Shown here in pieces: positions 1 to 8,637 of a DNA stretch of 64,000 nt. The notes beneath the pieces were generated by a model. The model saw only the letters and a list, made by a program, of their open reading frames with translations. It was not told where the DNA came from and ran no database searches. A program made the position numbers and the translations under genes. Source of the stretch: Lysinibacillus sp. JNUCC-52 (GTDB lineage Bacteria > Bacillota > Bacilli > Bacillales_A > Planococcaceae). Positions within the stretch are counted from its first letter, which is position 1; every line of letters starts with the position of its first letter. The stretch is taken from positions 62,001 to 126,000 of the forward strand of contig NZ_CP065546.1 in the NCBI RefSeq assembly GCF_015999545.1. Direction: 5' to 3'.

Positions 1-57
1 AAAAGCACATGATACCTATGTTTACGCAATTTTTAAATAACAGGAAATATTTTGAGT

Positions 58-103
58 TGAAAAAAGAGCCCAAATTACCACCTTCAAGGATAGCTTGGGC
101 TCT
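58..103 (-). terminator. Rho-independent terminator of the 114..512 gene
   Basis: A 9-bp stem (AGAGCCCAA at 65-73 against TTGGGCTCT at 95-103) is followed on the minus strand by a run of T. It sits directly downstream of the minus-strand gene ending at 114. Confidence 0.8.
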
Positions 104-113
104 AGTCATCTAA

Positions 114-512
114 TTAGTTTTTTGTTAACGCTAATAGATAGTTGTCTCGAACTGATTCTTCTTGCATTTTGCTATCGACTAACATGGCACCGTACTTCAC
201 AGTCGTCATATTGGGATCGACTAAAAATTGAACATTTACTTTAGCATCCTTGTTATTAATAAGACAATCTCCTTTAAATTCCACAACATCTTGTCCCTTT
301 TGTGTTTCAAAATAGAGCCAATAAGGATTTTGGCAAGCGGATACGAAAGCTGCTTCTAAAGTTTGATTACTATTTTCGATTGAATAGTTTTTGACATATG
401 TAATATATTCATTATCTGTTACATCTTTTTGAGGACCGTAAAAATACCAAAACACCCCTAATATGCCGATTGGTATAATCCACAAAATATTACGCTTACT
501 TAATTTCCCCAT
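114..512 (-). CDS. Small membrane-anchored protein of unknown function
   Basis: I do not recognise the family. The start is the ATG at 512, because AAAGGGGGATGGG lies just upstream; a longer frame beginning at 545 has no comparable ribosome site. The 132-residue product begins with a short basic stretch, then one hydrophobic segment (about residues 8-25, WIIPIGILGVFWYFYG) and a roughly 105-residue polar part that would face outward if this is a signal anchor. There is no lipobox. It is a single gene closed by its own terminator. A secreted or envelope role is inference from the topology only. Confidence 0.6.
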   Translation of the reverse strand: MGKLSKRNILWIIPIGILGVFWYFYGPQKDVTDNEYITYVKNYSIENSNQTLEAAFVSACQNPYWLYFETQKGQDVVEFKGDCLINNKDAKVNVQFLVDPNMTTVKYGAMLVDSKMQEESVRDNYLLALTKN

Positions 513-709
513 TTCCCATCCCCCTTTATATCCATATTTTATCATCTCAACACGCTTATTTGCTAGCTCAATATAATTTTTTCTAGGTTAGCCATTTTTC
601 TTGTTGTCCTTACTCAAGTACTTTGCTTTTGCTTGGACTGTAAAATTAATATTAAATAATAAAGAGGAATAGAATGGAAGGACGTAATGAATAAAGGGGA
701 TGAAAGCGA

Positions 710-1477
710 TTGTCAAATTATGTGCAACATGCTGTATTTGAGCATAGTTTTTGGTTAGAAATATTGAAGGATCACAGTAATTTTATTCATGATTCTTTGT
801 ATCCTTCAGAAACTGAGGATATTAATAAAGCAGCTTCTTTTATGCAACAATTTTCTCAGCTACTTGCCTTTGCTAAATCCATCAATTCACCAGACGTATC
901 AATATCTTTTTCAGTCAGTATTGCTGAGACCGTTGAGCAATTTAAACAGTTTAAATTTTCTATACTTAGACGACAGTTATCAGGCGATATTGGTATTCAT
1001 CTAGCACCTACATTTGTAAATCATATGGTCAATGAATTAGAAGAATATCAAAATGTTCTTAGCTATCTAAAAAAAGGTGAAGTCCCTCCAATCTTTCATG
1101 AACTACATCATCACTTGCTCTGGCTTTTAGATGCATCAGGCCATGCTGGTACTATCAATGATGAGTTAGATGGGGTTGAAAAAAGGCTAAAAGAAAAGAG
1201 TCATATGTTCACCAAACATTTTGAACATTTTTATTTAAAGGCTGTGGAATTAACGGGCTATTTGCGTTCTAACGTAACTTCATTCCCAGCTTTAACACGT
1301 TTTAATAGAGATGTAGAAATAGAAATGACGTTATTTAAAACATTTTTACGGGAGTTAGAGGAAATGGAGCTAGGTGCTGAAGTATTAGGAACATTTACAG
1401 CATTAATGGCTGATCATATGTGGAGGGAAGAACAATATTATTTAGCAAAGTTAGCACAATCAGTGAAGGATGAATAA
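710..1477 (+). CDS. DUF2935 family protein, predicted metal-binding helical bundle
   Basis: The 255-residue product matches the DUF2935 pattern of Bacillus: two similar all-helical halves, each starting with a His/Glu-bearing helix (HAVFEHSFWLEILKDH near the N terminus, ELHHHLLWLLDASGHAG around residue 130, ADHMWREEQYYLAKLAQ at the end). Such helices are typical of a ferritin-like metal site. The start is a TTG at 710, placed 10-11 nt after AAAGGGG; the nearby ATG at 700 is out of frame. It is monocistronic. The biochemical role of the family is not established, so metal binding is inferred from the conserved His/Glu residues. Confidence 0.75.
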   Translation: MSNYVQHAVFEHSFWLEILKDHSNFIHDSLYPSETEDINKAASFMQQFSQLLAFAKSINSPDVSISFSVSIAETVEQFKQFKFSILRRQLSGDIGIHLAPTFVNHMVNELEEYQNVLSYLKKGEVPPIFHELHHHLLWLLDASGHAGTINDELDGVEKRLKEKSHMFTKHFEHFYLKAVELTGYLRSNVTSFPALTRFNRDVEIEMTLFKTFLRELEEMELGAEVLGTFTALMADHMWREEQYYLAKLAQSVKDE

Positions 1478-1495
1478 AACATATAGCAAGTAATG

Positions 1496-1520
1496 AAAAA
1501 AACCATCTCAAATGAGATGG
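1496..1520 (-). terminator. Convergent terminator
   Basis: The stem CCATCTC/GAGATGG with an AAAT loop lies between two converging genes. A long T-run follows it on the minus strand (A-run 1496-1502), so it mainly serves the 1557..1823 gene and may stop plus-strand reading too. Confidence 0.7.
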
Positions 1521-1556
1521 AGAGCTTTTCTATATAGCAACCTATAAAAGTATAAC

Positions 1557-1823
1557 TCATGCATTCAAAGCACGATGAACAAAATATTTCGCATGCTCTG
1601 CGTCTTTTTTCTTAACAGAAACAATATATTGTTTTTCATATTTACTGTTCATTCCGAAACTACCGAAGTTCCCTCTCCTTGTACCAGATCCTATCCACTG
1701 TGTTGAAGAATCAATGACTTTATAGGTAAATTTGATGCCTTCGCTGTTTAAAATGGCTCTTATCTTCGATAATTCTTCCATGGAGTATCCAATATATACT
1801 TCTTCTTTAGTAAAGAAAAACAT
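1557..1823 (-). CDS. Small conserved protein, DUF2007-like signal-transducing fold
   Basis: The 88-residue product starts at the ATG at 1823: AAAGGAGGG lies 7 nt upstream, while an ATG six bases earlier touches the ribosome site. It begins MFFFTKEEVYIGYS, continues with a helix that counts residues in (ELSKIRAILNSEGI), a central strand pair, and ends YIVSVKKKDAEHAKYFVHRAL. The strand-helix-strand order and the phrase about an index over a few residues resemble the DUF2007 (putative signal transducing protein) group, but the match is loose. No function should be assumed. Confidence 0.6.
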   Translation of the reverse strand: MFFFTKEEVYIGYSMEELSKIRAILNSEGIKFTYKVIDSSTQWIGSGTRRGNFGSFGMNSKYEKQYIVSVKKKDAEHAKYFVHRALNA

Positions 1824-1968
1824 ATCCATCCCTCCTTTTATAATACTACCATATGTTGCCGCTACCAGATAAGTTGACATTTAGTATTTAACTGAATGGT
1901 ATTTCTAGTATGAAGACATTAGATATTTCAATTTGTTTAAAGTAAAATAGTGGTATGGTATTTTATTG

Positions 1969-1997
1969 ACTCAACTAATTTAATTAGTTGAGTTTTC
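1969..1997 (+). terminator. Palindromic hairpin upstream of topB
   Basis: A 12-bp perfect stem (ACTCAACTAATT / AATTAGTTGAGT) with a one-base centre is followed by TTTTCCG. It lies 50 nt before topB. It may end transcription coming from upstream or act in the topB leader; the sequence does not decide between them. Confidence 0.4.
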
Positions 1998-2048
1998 CGT
2001 TTTTATAAAAACGCTATTCAAATATTTAAAAGAAGATGTGATCACTTA

Positions 2049-4190
2049 ATGGGTAAAATTGCTATATTAGCTGAAAAGCCATCGCAGGCAAGAGCATATG
2101 CAGAAGCATTTAAAATTAAACATAAAGAGAAAACGTATATTGAGTTGGAGCCATGTTCTACATTTCCCGAGGGAGCAGTAATTAGTTGGGGAATTGGACA
2201 TCTCGTCGAATTAAAGGAACCTAAAGAATATAAAAAGGAATGGGAGAAGTGGTCATTAGATTCGCTGCCGATTATTCTTGAAAAATATGAAGATAAAGTT
2301 GTTAGTAATATGTATGCACAGTTTAATGCGATTAAAAAAATCTTCCACGATCCTCAAGTGACAATGATTTATAATGGTTGCGATGCGGAACGTGAAGGTT
2401 CAAATATTTTTTATTCCATTTATAAAATGACGAAAGTAAAAAAGCCTGTCAAGCGTTTATGGATTAACTCTTTAGAGGTCGATGAAATTCGAAAAGGTTT
2501 TCAAAATATGCAAACGAATGAACGAGATTTGCTCATGTACCAAGAAGCGAAAACACGTCAAATTAGCGATTGGCTTGTTGGGATGAACTGTAGTCGTTTA
2601 TATACACTATTGCTGCAAAAGAAAGGGTTTAATGGCAGCATTTCAATTGGGCGCGTGCAATCGCCTACAGTATATTTAATTTATAAAAGATTACAAGAAA
2701 TCGAGAATTTTAAACCTGAGAACTTTTATGAAGTTGAAGGTCTATTTAAAGCCCAAAATGGCATGTATAAAGGGAAAGCAAAAATTAAATCAAAAGCGAG
2801 AGAAGAAGTAGAGCAATTATTGATGCATCACGGAATTCAGCCAATGGATAGTGGTCAAATTACGAATGTCTCCAATAAGACAAAGCGAATCCAGCCACCT
2901 AAATTGCATGCGTTATCCACTTTGCAAGCAACAGCAAATAAACGTTGGAAATATAGTCCTGCGCACGTGCTGAAGCTCACACAGTCGCTGTATGAGAAGA
3001 AGCTAGTTTCTTATCCTCGTACAGATTCGCAACTTATTACGCATAATGAATACGATTATTTAAAAGATTCCTTACAAAAATACCAACAACTTATTCAACA
3101 GTCATTTGCACCTGTTGTTAGAGCCCAAAATAAACGCTATGTTGACAGTTCTAATGTAGGGGAACACTATGCCATAATTCCAACAAAAAAGATCCCAACA
3201 GAAAAAGCGTTGCAATCGATGGGGGTCGATGAAAGAAATATTTATTTTGAAATTTTAAATACGACGCTTGCGATGTTTCATCAAGATTATGAATATGATG
3301 AAAAAACGATTTTAACAAATGTGAAAAATTTAGAATTTAAATCGGTAGGGAAAACGGAGCTTGTGAAAGGCTGGAAAACGCTTTTTTCTGCGGATAAGGA
3401 GCCTCAAAACCGTGAGGAGGCACTACCTGTTGTGACCCAAGGCGAAATAGTACAAAGCAAAGTCGATATTATTGAAGGCACGACAACTCCACCAAAGCCC
3501 TATACGGAAGGGCAGTTAATTACCATGATGAAAACATGTGGTAAATCGGTTGAAGATGAGACAGAAATTGAAATTTTAAATTCTGTTGAAGGTATTGGAA
3601 CAGAGGCAACTCGAAGTGGTATTATCGAGACGATTAAAAAGCATGGATTTATCGAGGTAAAGAAAAATATTGTAAGCATCACACCTAAAGGAGAATTGCT
3701 ATGCAGAGCGATTGAAGGAACTTTGCTTTCTAGTCCTTCGATGACAGCTAAATGGGAGATTTATTTGAAAAAAATAGGGCGTGGTGAAGGGTCAGCGAAA
3801 CATTTTATCGATAACATTGGCAAATTTATTCATCAACTAATCGGTGAAGTGCCGAATAAAATTAACACGTTAACGATTGAAGCGGAGCAATTTGTAAAGC
3901 CAGTTGCGAAAGATATCGTTACATGTCCAACATGCAAAGTCGGCAAAATCGGTTTACGAAAAAAATTTTATGGCTGCTCAGCGTATAAAAATGGTTGTAA
4001 ACAAACATTCCCAGAAAGATTATTAGGAAAAAAACTTACGGAAAAAACGATTAGAGATTTATGTACTAGTGGGAAAACTGCCGAAATTAAGGGGTTTAAA
4101 GCGAAGAGTGGAAAACAGTTTAGTGCTGCATTGCGTTTTGTTGATGGCAAAATTGAATTTGACTTTAATGCAAAAAATAATGAAAACTAG
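2049..4190 (+). CDS. topB: DNA topoisomerase III (type IA)
   Basis: Type IA topoisomerase that relaxes negative supercoils and separates linked DNA through a 5'-phosphotyrosine break. The 713-residue product has the Toprim start (KIAILAEKPSQARAYA), the acidic metal site DAEREG at residues 112-117, and the active-site motif SYPRTD at 321-326 with Tyr322 as the predicted nucleophile. The length fits Bacillus TopB (about 727). The C-terminal tail has a Cys pattern (C626-x2-C629 and C643-x6-C650) consistent with a zinc-ribbon domain. Start ATG at 2049; upstream is a weak GAAGATGTGATC site. It appears to be transcribed alone. Confidence 0.93.
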   Translation: MGKIAILAEKPSQARAYAEAFKIKHKEKTYIELEPCSTFPEGAVISWGIGHLVELKEPKEYKKEWEKWSLDSLPIILEKYEDKVVSNMYAQFNAIKKIFHDPQVTMIYNGCDAEREGSNIFYSIYKMTKVKKPVKRLWINSLEVDEIRKGFQNMQTNERDLLMYQEAKTRQISDWLVGMNCSRLYTLLLQKKGFNGSISIGRVQSPTVYLIYKRLQEIENFKPENFYEVEGLFKAQNGMYKGKAKIKSKAREEVEQLLMHHGIQPMDSGQITNVSNKTKRIQPPKLHALSTLQATANKRWKYSPAHVLKLTQSLYEKKLVSYPRTDSQLITHNEYDYLKDSLQKYQQLIQQSFAPVVRAQNKRYVDSSNVGEHYAIIPTKKIPTEKALQSMGVDERNIYFEILNTTLAMFHQDYEYDEKTILTNVKNLEFKSVGKTELVKGWKTLFSADKEPQNREEALPVVTQGEIVQSKVDIIEGTTTPPKPYTEGQLITMMKTCGKSVEDETEIEILNSVEGIGTEATRSGIIETIKKHGFIEVKKNIVSITPKGELLCRAIEGTLLSSPSMTAKWEIYLKKIGRGEGSAKHFIDNIGKFIHQLIGEVPNKINTLTIEAEQFVKPVAKDIVTCPTCKVGKIGLRKKFYGCSAYKNGCKQTFPERLLGKKLTEKTIRDLCTSGKTAEIKGFKAKSGKQFSAALRFVDGKIEFDFNAKNNEN

Positions 4191-4232
4191 TTGCACAAAG
4201 TCATCAATTCGGCACAAAATAAGTCTAAATAT

Positions 4233-4260
4233 TTGACAAAAAATCTTTTTATGCTATAAT
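4233..4260 (+). promoter_or_regulatory. Consensus sigma-A promoter for the 4335 methyltransferase
   Basis: TTGACA (4233-4238), 16-nt spacer, TATAAT (4255-4260). Both hexamers are perfect. Transcription should start near 4267, just ahead of the leader hairpin at 4290-4312. Confidence 0.75.
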
Positions 4261-4289
4261 TTACATTTATAAATCAAGGTGATAGAATA

Positions 4290-4319
4290 AGATTCTCCTG
4301 GCCAGGGGAATCTTTTTTT
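4290..4319 (+). terminator. Terminator-like hairpin in a leader (possible attenuator)
   Basis: GATTCTCC pairs with GGGGAATC around a TGGCCA-type loop, followed by seven T. It is about 100 nt after the topB stop, but also only about 25 nt after the predicted start of the TTGACA/TATAAT transcript and directly before the methyltransferase ribosome site TTGGAG. It can therefore be either the topB terminator or an attenuator for the methyltransferase. Confidence 0.65.
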
Positions 4320-4334
4320 ATTGGAGTGTTTACT

Positions 4335-5249
4335 GTGAAAAATAATGAATCAAGTCTAACTTCTCTAGTTGCTGCATTTAGTCGAGCGTATCATGCAAAA
4401 GAAGATCGTCCAATTATTTTCAATGATTACATCGCGCAAGATTTCCTATTAGCGGAAGAATATAAAGCTATATCAACCAATATGGCGAATGGCATTGCTT
4501 TTTTTAGTTCAGATATGGCCGAAAAGCTAAAAAATCAACATGAAGCAATATTAAAATGGGTCACACAAATTCAACTATCACCAACACCACTTGCGAGAGC
4601 CGCATACGCAGAAAATGTTGTGTTGCATGAATGCCAACTTGGGGCGGAGCAATATATCATTTTAGGTGCAGGTTTAGATACGTTTGCTTGGCGGCACGAT
4701 ACACTGACAAATATAACTATATTTGAAGTAGATCACCCATCTACTCAACGTTTTAAAATAGAACGTTTACAACAAGCAGGGCATACGATCCCTCCACATT
4801 TGAATTTTGTAGCAATGGATTTCATGAAGGAATTATCACTCGATAAGTTAGTTGCAGCAGGGTTTGATTTATCGAAGAAAACGGTTATTACGCTGCTTGG
4901 CGTTTCGTACTATTTAACAAAAGAAGTGTTTCAGCAATTGCTAAGATTGTTTTTTAAAGACTTGCCTAAAGGTAGTTCCATTATTTTTGATTTTGCCGAT
5001 GAGCGCTTGTTTACAGAGGCTGGTATTTTTAATCGTGTACAAAACATGCTACAGATGGCTAAAGCCTCAGGAGAACAAATGAGTTACGCATCATCCCTAG
5101 TAGATTTAGAGCGATTACTGTCAAATGAACAATTGTTAGTTTATGAACACTTATCACCTCAAGAAATTCAAAATCAATATTTTGCTAATCGAAATGATAA
5201 CTTACAAGCGTTTGAAACGATTCACTATTTACATGCAGTAAAAAACTAA
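4335..5249 (+). CDS. Class I SAM-dependent methyltransferase, leucine carboxyl methyltransferase (LCM/TIGR00027) type
   Basis: The 304-residue product has the LCM-family layout: a helical N-terminal region with RPIIFNDYIAQDFL, a loop PTPLARAAYAENVV, the SAM-binding strand and turn YIILGAGLDTFAWR, the acidic EVDHP at the end of strand 2, and an LLGVSYYLTKE segment after strand 4. In bacteria these enzymes methylate small molecules or unknown acceptors. The GTG at 4335 is chosen because TTGGAG sits 9 nt upstream; the in-frame GTG at 4326 overlaps that site. It has its own promoter at 4233-4260 and a terminator-like leader hairpin, suggesting controlled expression. The substrate is unknown. Confidence 0.75.
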   Translation: MKNNESSLTSLVAAFSRAYHAKEDRPIIFNDYIAQDFLLAEEYKAISTNMANGIAFFSSDMAEKLKNQHEAILKWVTQIQLSPTPLARAAYAENVVLHECQLGAEQYIILGAGLDTFAWRHDTLTNITIFEVDHPSTQRFKIERLQQAGHTIPPHLNFVAMDFMKELSLDKLVAAGFDLSKKTVITLLGVSYYLTKEVFQQLLRLFFKDLPKGSSIIFDFADERLFTEAGIFNRVQNMLQMAKASGEQMSYASSLVDLERLLSNEQLLVYEHLSPQEIQNQYFANRNDNLQAFETIHYLHAVKN

Positions 5250-5913
5250 TTTCCACTTTATCGTTCCAATGGTAATAGAGAAACAATTACAAGTAAGGAC
5301 TCATAAAAGAAAGCGTTTCCTTCTTTAATAGAAGAAAGACTGGGATGAATTTTCTAATGCTGTGAAAGATAAATAGAAGACTACTCATAAGAAGAATAAA
5401 AGCTAACGCGCACCGTTAAAAATGCCATCCTTTGTAAGGGTGGCATTTTGCGATTTTTACAGCCCATTCTTTATCAAAAAACACAGACATAATGATTTTT
5501 GCCGCATATCATAATGGGGATAAGTATTTCTCCATTGTATACAAGGAATTAGGTGCAGTTAGCTAATTAAAGGGAGCAAGCTGTGGCATGCTATTCGAAG
5601 AAGATGACGAGTAGAAGTTTGCAGAGGCTTATACAACATTGATCGTTTTGAACATATAGCTGAATTAAGCTAGTTCAAACGAAATTTTTTATGATTATGT
5701 AATATATACGAAAAAAATTAATAAAAACCTTAACTATTTCATATGAAATCCGTATAATAAATCAAACAGTGCGAAAATTGTCCATTTTTCTATTGATAAA
5801 TTGCGTGAATTTTTTAAATTGTATTGACGTAGAGAACGATAATTTGTACACTGTGTACATTCAATTGTTTTTTGGAGGAATACATTATTTTAAAAGGTTA
5901 GGATTTGATAGAT
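5250..5913. other. Gene-free stretch with degraded coding traces
   Basis: A good hairpin ends about 5449 (separate entry). Around 5337-5383 and 5489-5700 there are short in-frame coding-like runs interrupted by stops (for example MIFAAYHNGDKYFSIVYKE, then TAA, then LKGASCGMLFEEDDE, then TAG). They look like decayed gene remnants, but I cannot name the ancestor. The last 100 bases are the AT-rich leader of the aspartokinase gene. Confidence 0.4.
5418..5449 (+). terminator. Rho-independent terminator
   Basis: AAAATGCCA(T)CC pairs with GGGTGGCATTTT around TTTGTAA. It probably ends transcripts from the methyltransferase gene or from the decayed gene traces beside it. Confidence 0.6.
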
Positions 5914-7272
5914 ATGATCGTATGTAAATTTGGTGGAACATCTGTAGCAAGTGCAGAACAAATTCAAAAAGTAGCAAACATTGTAAAATCTAATCCGGCG
6001 CGCAAAATCGTAGCCGTTTCAGCACCAGGAAAACGTTCTGGTGATGATATAAAAGTAACTGATTTATTAATTGATTTAGCAAATGCGGCACTAAAAAATG
6101 AAAATACAGAAGAAAAAGTTCAAACAGTAGTGAACCGTTTCAAGTCTATAACTGATGGATTGCAGCTGGATAATACAATTTGTGACGTAATTGCTGAAGA
6201 CCTACGTGAACGTGTGCTTGGTGATACTTCAAATGAAGAATTATTTATTGATAGCTTAAAAGCAGCTGGAGAAGATAACAACGCCAAGCTTATCGCTGCA
6301 TATTTTAACTCTATCGGTATGCCTGCACGTTATGTAAGTCCAAAAGAAGGTTTGGTTGTCAATGATCTACCTGAGCGTACGTTCGCATTACCTGAAGCAT
6401 ATTCAAATTTAGCGCCTTTAAAAGATACAAAAGAAATTATTGTTTTCCCAGGTTTCTTCGGTTACACTAAAGCGGGCATATTGCGTACGTTTGATCGCGG
6501 TGGCTCGGATATTACAGGCTCTATTTTAGCAGCAGCTGTTGAAGCGGAGCTTTATGAAAACTTTACGGATGTAGATTGTGTATTTTCTGCGAATCCGAAA
6601 GTCGTGAATGATCCAGTTGAAATTAAAGAAATTACGTATCGCGAAATGCGCGAATTATCCTATGCAGGCTTTTCTGTTTTCCATGATGAAGCACTAATGC
6701 CTGTTTATAAGATTGGGGTGCCAGTTAACATAAAAAATACAAATAATCCATCAGCCCCAGGTACTCGAATTGTACCGAGTCGTCCTGCTACAGGTCGCCC
6801 GGTAACAGGTATCTCGGCAGACAGTGGCTTTTCAACGTTATATGTGTCTAAATATTTAATGAACCGTGAAGTAGGGTTCGGTCGTAAGCTTCTACAAATT
6901 TTAGAAGATGAGAATATTTCTTATGAGCATACGCCATCTGGTTTAGATGATATTTCAGTAATTATGCGATCTAATCAACTAACACCAGAAAATGAAGCGC
7001 GTATACTGACGCGTGTGAAAAATGAATTGCAAGCGGATGATGTTCAAATGCGTCATGGTTTCTCTATGATTGTTATTGTTGGAGAAGGTATGCGTAATAA
7101 CACAGGTCTTGCAGCACGGGCTGCAACAGCCATTTCAAAAACTGGAGCAAATATTGAAATGATTAACCAAGGTTCGTCTGAAGTTAGTCTTGTATTCGGT
7201 GTGCTTCAAGAATTTGAAAACCGTATTTTACAAGCGCTATATGGAGAATTTTTTGCACAAGTGCAAGCATGA
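5914..7272 (+). CDS. thrD: Aspartate kinase (YclM/ThrD type)
   Basis: Phosphorylates aspartate, the first step toward lysine, threonine, methionine and diaminopimelate. The catalytic amino-acid kinase domain is marked by CKFGGTSVAS at the N terminus and FDRGGSDITGS (residues 193-203). Two ACT regulatory domains fill the last third; the final one includes GEGMRNNTGLAARAATAISK and GANIEMINQGSSEVS. Length (452) fits monofunctional B. subtilis YclM (454) rather than the shorter DapG/LysC subunit systems. ATG at 5914 is preferred; a TTG at 5905 is in frame but sits only 2 nt after AGGA. The gene stands alone, without homoserine dehydrogenase nearby. No lysine riboswitch was recognised upstream. 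Confidence 0.9.
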   Translation: MIVCKFGGTSVASAEQIQKVANIVKSNPARKIVAVSAPGKRSGDDIKVTDLLIDLANAALKNENTEEKVQTVVNRFKSITDGLQLDNTICDVIAEDLRERVLGDTSNEELFIDSLKAAGEDNNAKLIAAYFNSIGMPARYVSPKEGLVVNDLPERTFALPEAYSNLAPLKDTKEIIVFPGFFGYTKAGILRTFDRGGSDITGSILAAAVEAELYENFTDVDCVFSANPKVVNDPVEIKEITYREMRELSYAGFSVFHDEALMPVYKIGVPVNIKNTNNPSAPGTRIVPSRPATGRPVTGISADSGFSTLYVSKYLMNREVGFGRKLLQILEDENISYEHTPSGLDDISVIMRSNQLTPENEARILTRVKNELQADDVQMRHGFSMIVIVGEGMRNNTGLAARAATAISKTGANIEMINQGSSEVSLVFGVLQEFENRILQALYGEFFAQVQA

Positions 7273-7331
7273 GTGGATAATATACGATAGTTTTATTAAA
7301 AACCATTTTTAAAATTATCTAACATAAAAAG

Positions 7332-7378
7332 GAGCTGTCTCCCTTAGCTATGAGTTTATAGCTTAGGAGGCAGCTTTT
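7332..7378 (+). terminator. Terminator after aspartate kinase
   Basis: A long hairpin, AGCTGTCTCC...GGAGGCAGCT with inner AGCTAT/TATAGCT, is followed by TTTTTCATTTTTTT. Confidence 0.85.
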
Positions 7379-7500
7379 TCATTTTTTTATTGTAATTTTC
7401 ACGATGGATGATTTTTCTAACAATACTATAAGGAATAGAGTTTTCTTTTATGCAGTAATGCTGTAAAATCGATTGCGTACATAGATAGGAGGGCATAGAT

Positions 7501-7683
7501 TTGAAAAGTTTTTCAATGGGAATGATATTATCTGTAATTGGGATTTTATTTGTCTGTTTAACAATTATGGACATATTACCAGCATCGACGAAATCGATGA
7601 AAGTTGTTTTTGTTGGTATTGGTTGGGTCTTTATTATTGCAGGATCAATTATTCGATTTAAAAATTTAAAACAAAAGCAATAA
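7501..7683 (+). CDS. Small two-helix membrane protein, unknown function
   Basis: The 60-residue product starts with TTG at 7501, 7 nt after AGGAGGG. Two hydrophobic segments (about residues 7-25 and 36-52) are separated by a short polar turn; the tail is basic (RFKNLKQKQ). This is a typical small integral membrane protein of Bacillaceae. An overlapping minus-strand frame at 7356-7574 lacks a ribosome site and runs through the terminator. No function is known to me. Confidence 0.65.
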   Translation: MKSFSMGMILSVIGILFVCLTIMDILPASTKSMKVVFVGIGWVFIIAGSIIRFKNLKQKQ

Positions 7684-7704
7684 GAAAAATATCATGAAAA
7701 TGAA

Positions 7705-7876
7705 TGTTGTAAACGACAAAGTTATGATACAATTTTTAAGAAAATAAATATATTCAGTACGATGAAGTTGCGCTTCTGTACTATACGAAAAATTCAGAAG
7801 GTTCAAATTTGCAGTGTATTCATAATTTAAGAATGAACAGTACAAATTCTTCTTAGTAAGAATTTGTTTTTTTATT
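7705..7876 (+). promoter_or_regulatory. Leader with internal hairpin and terminator ahead of the corrinoid salvage operon
   Basis: A weak promoter (TTGTAA near 7706 with TATGAT/GATACAAT about 17 nt later) precedes a stem AGTAC-GAAG/CTTC-GTACT near 7756-7783, then a strong terminator at 7842-7876. The operon start is 78 nt further on. The layout suits attenuation or a riboswitch, but I found no B12-box-like segment (no GCCACTG) or other known aptamer. The terminator could instead simply close the 7501..7683 gene. Confidence 0.4.
7842..7876 (+). terminator. Strong Rho-independent terminator upstream of cbiZ
   Basis: A 10-bp perfect stem, ACAAATTCTT/AAGAATTTGT, with a 6-nt loop and seven T. It is 160 nt after the small membrane protein gene and 78 nt before the cbiZ start. 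Confidence 0.8.
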
Positions 7877-7953
7877 TGTAGTAAGGTTTTTACATGCGAG
7901 CTCCATAAAAAGATAAATGAGTGATTCTAGTAAAGATTATAGGAGGTGAGTAG

Positions 7954-8637
7954 ATGACAATCGTTCGTAAAGAGGATATAAAAATAATGGATCAGTATGT
8001 TGCTTTTCAAACAGCGACGCCGATGAAAGTTGTATCATCAGCAATGCATAATCCTGGTTTTGGTTATTATACACATCTGCTAAATCGTTCTGTGCCTAAA
8101 ACATATGATGAACGTAAACCACACCAGGAGTTACGTTCTTTTTTGCAATTAGAGGGCTACCCTATTAGCAATACGGTTGCCATGATGACAGCAGTTAATG
8201 CATGTTTTGCAATTATTCGTGAATTTACATATGAAGGTATTCATCTTGTCGTGATGATTACAGCGGGATTAGGAAATGCAGTCGATATTACACGTGCATT
8301 CCATCGTCAAGAGCAGTATCACGCAGGAACTATTAATACATGGGTACTGATCAATGGAAAACTATCGGATGAGGCATTATTTCAAGCGATGATTTCAACA
8401 ACAGAGGCAAAAGTGAAGGCACTTATAGATGAAAATATAGTAGACCCTACAACTGGTACACAAGCAACTGGCACATCGACGGATAGTTTACTCATTGCAT
8501 CAACAGAAGAGGGCGATTTCCATCAATACGCAGGTCCTATAACAATGTTAGGGAAAATAATTGGCCATGGTGTTTATGAAACGATGCGAGAGGCCATTCA
8601 AAAATATCAACAAGATAAGGAGGCGAATCCTCAATGA
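7954..8637 (+). CDS. cbiZ: Adenosylcobinamide amidohydrolase
   Basis: CbiZ removes the aminopropanol side arm of adenosylcobinamide to give adenosylcobyric acid, which CbiB then re-conjugates. The 227-residue product shows the family's features: SSAMHNPGFGYYTHLLNRSV near residue 30, a central MMTAVNACFAIIR segment and VVMITAGLGNAVD, then a THR/SER-rich TGTQATGTSTDSLLIAS close to the end and GHGVYETM. Start ATG 7954 follows AGGAGGTGAGTAG. It is the first gene of the corrinoid operon and its stop overlaps the next start by 4 nt (ATGA), so translation is probably coupled. In Bacillaceae CbiZ often sits next to transport and nucleotide-loop genes, as here. Confidence 0.85.
   Translation: MTIVRKEDIKIMDQYVAFQTATPMKVVSSAMHNPGFGYYTHLLNRSVPKTYDERKPHQELRSFLQLEGYPISNTVAMMTAVNACFAIIREFTYEGIHLVVMITAGLGNAVDITRAFHRQEQYHAGTINTWVLINGKLSDEALFQAMISTTEAKVKALIDENIVDPTTGTQATGTSTDSLLIASTEEGDFHQYAGPITMLGKIIGHGVYETMREAIQKYQQDKEANPQ

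Noticed and set aside
5780..5913. Lysine (L-box) riboswitch before aspartate kinase
   Set aside because: Leader is short and AT-rich; no conserved L-box elements seen.
7356..7574. Minus-strand 72-codon frame
   Set aside because: It runs through the aspartokinase terminator and the start of the 7501 gene and has no ribosome site.
7705..7953. Cobalamin riboswitch
   Set aside because: No B12-box-like sequence and the leader is too short for the standard aptamer.
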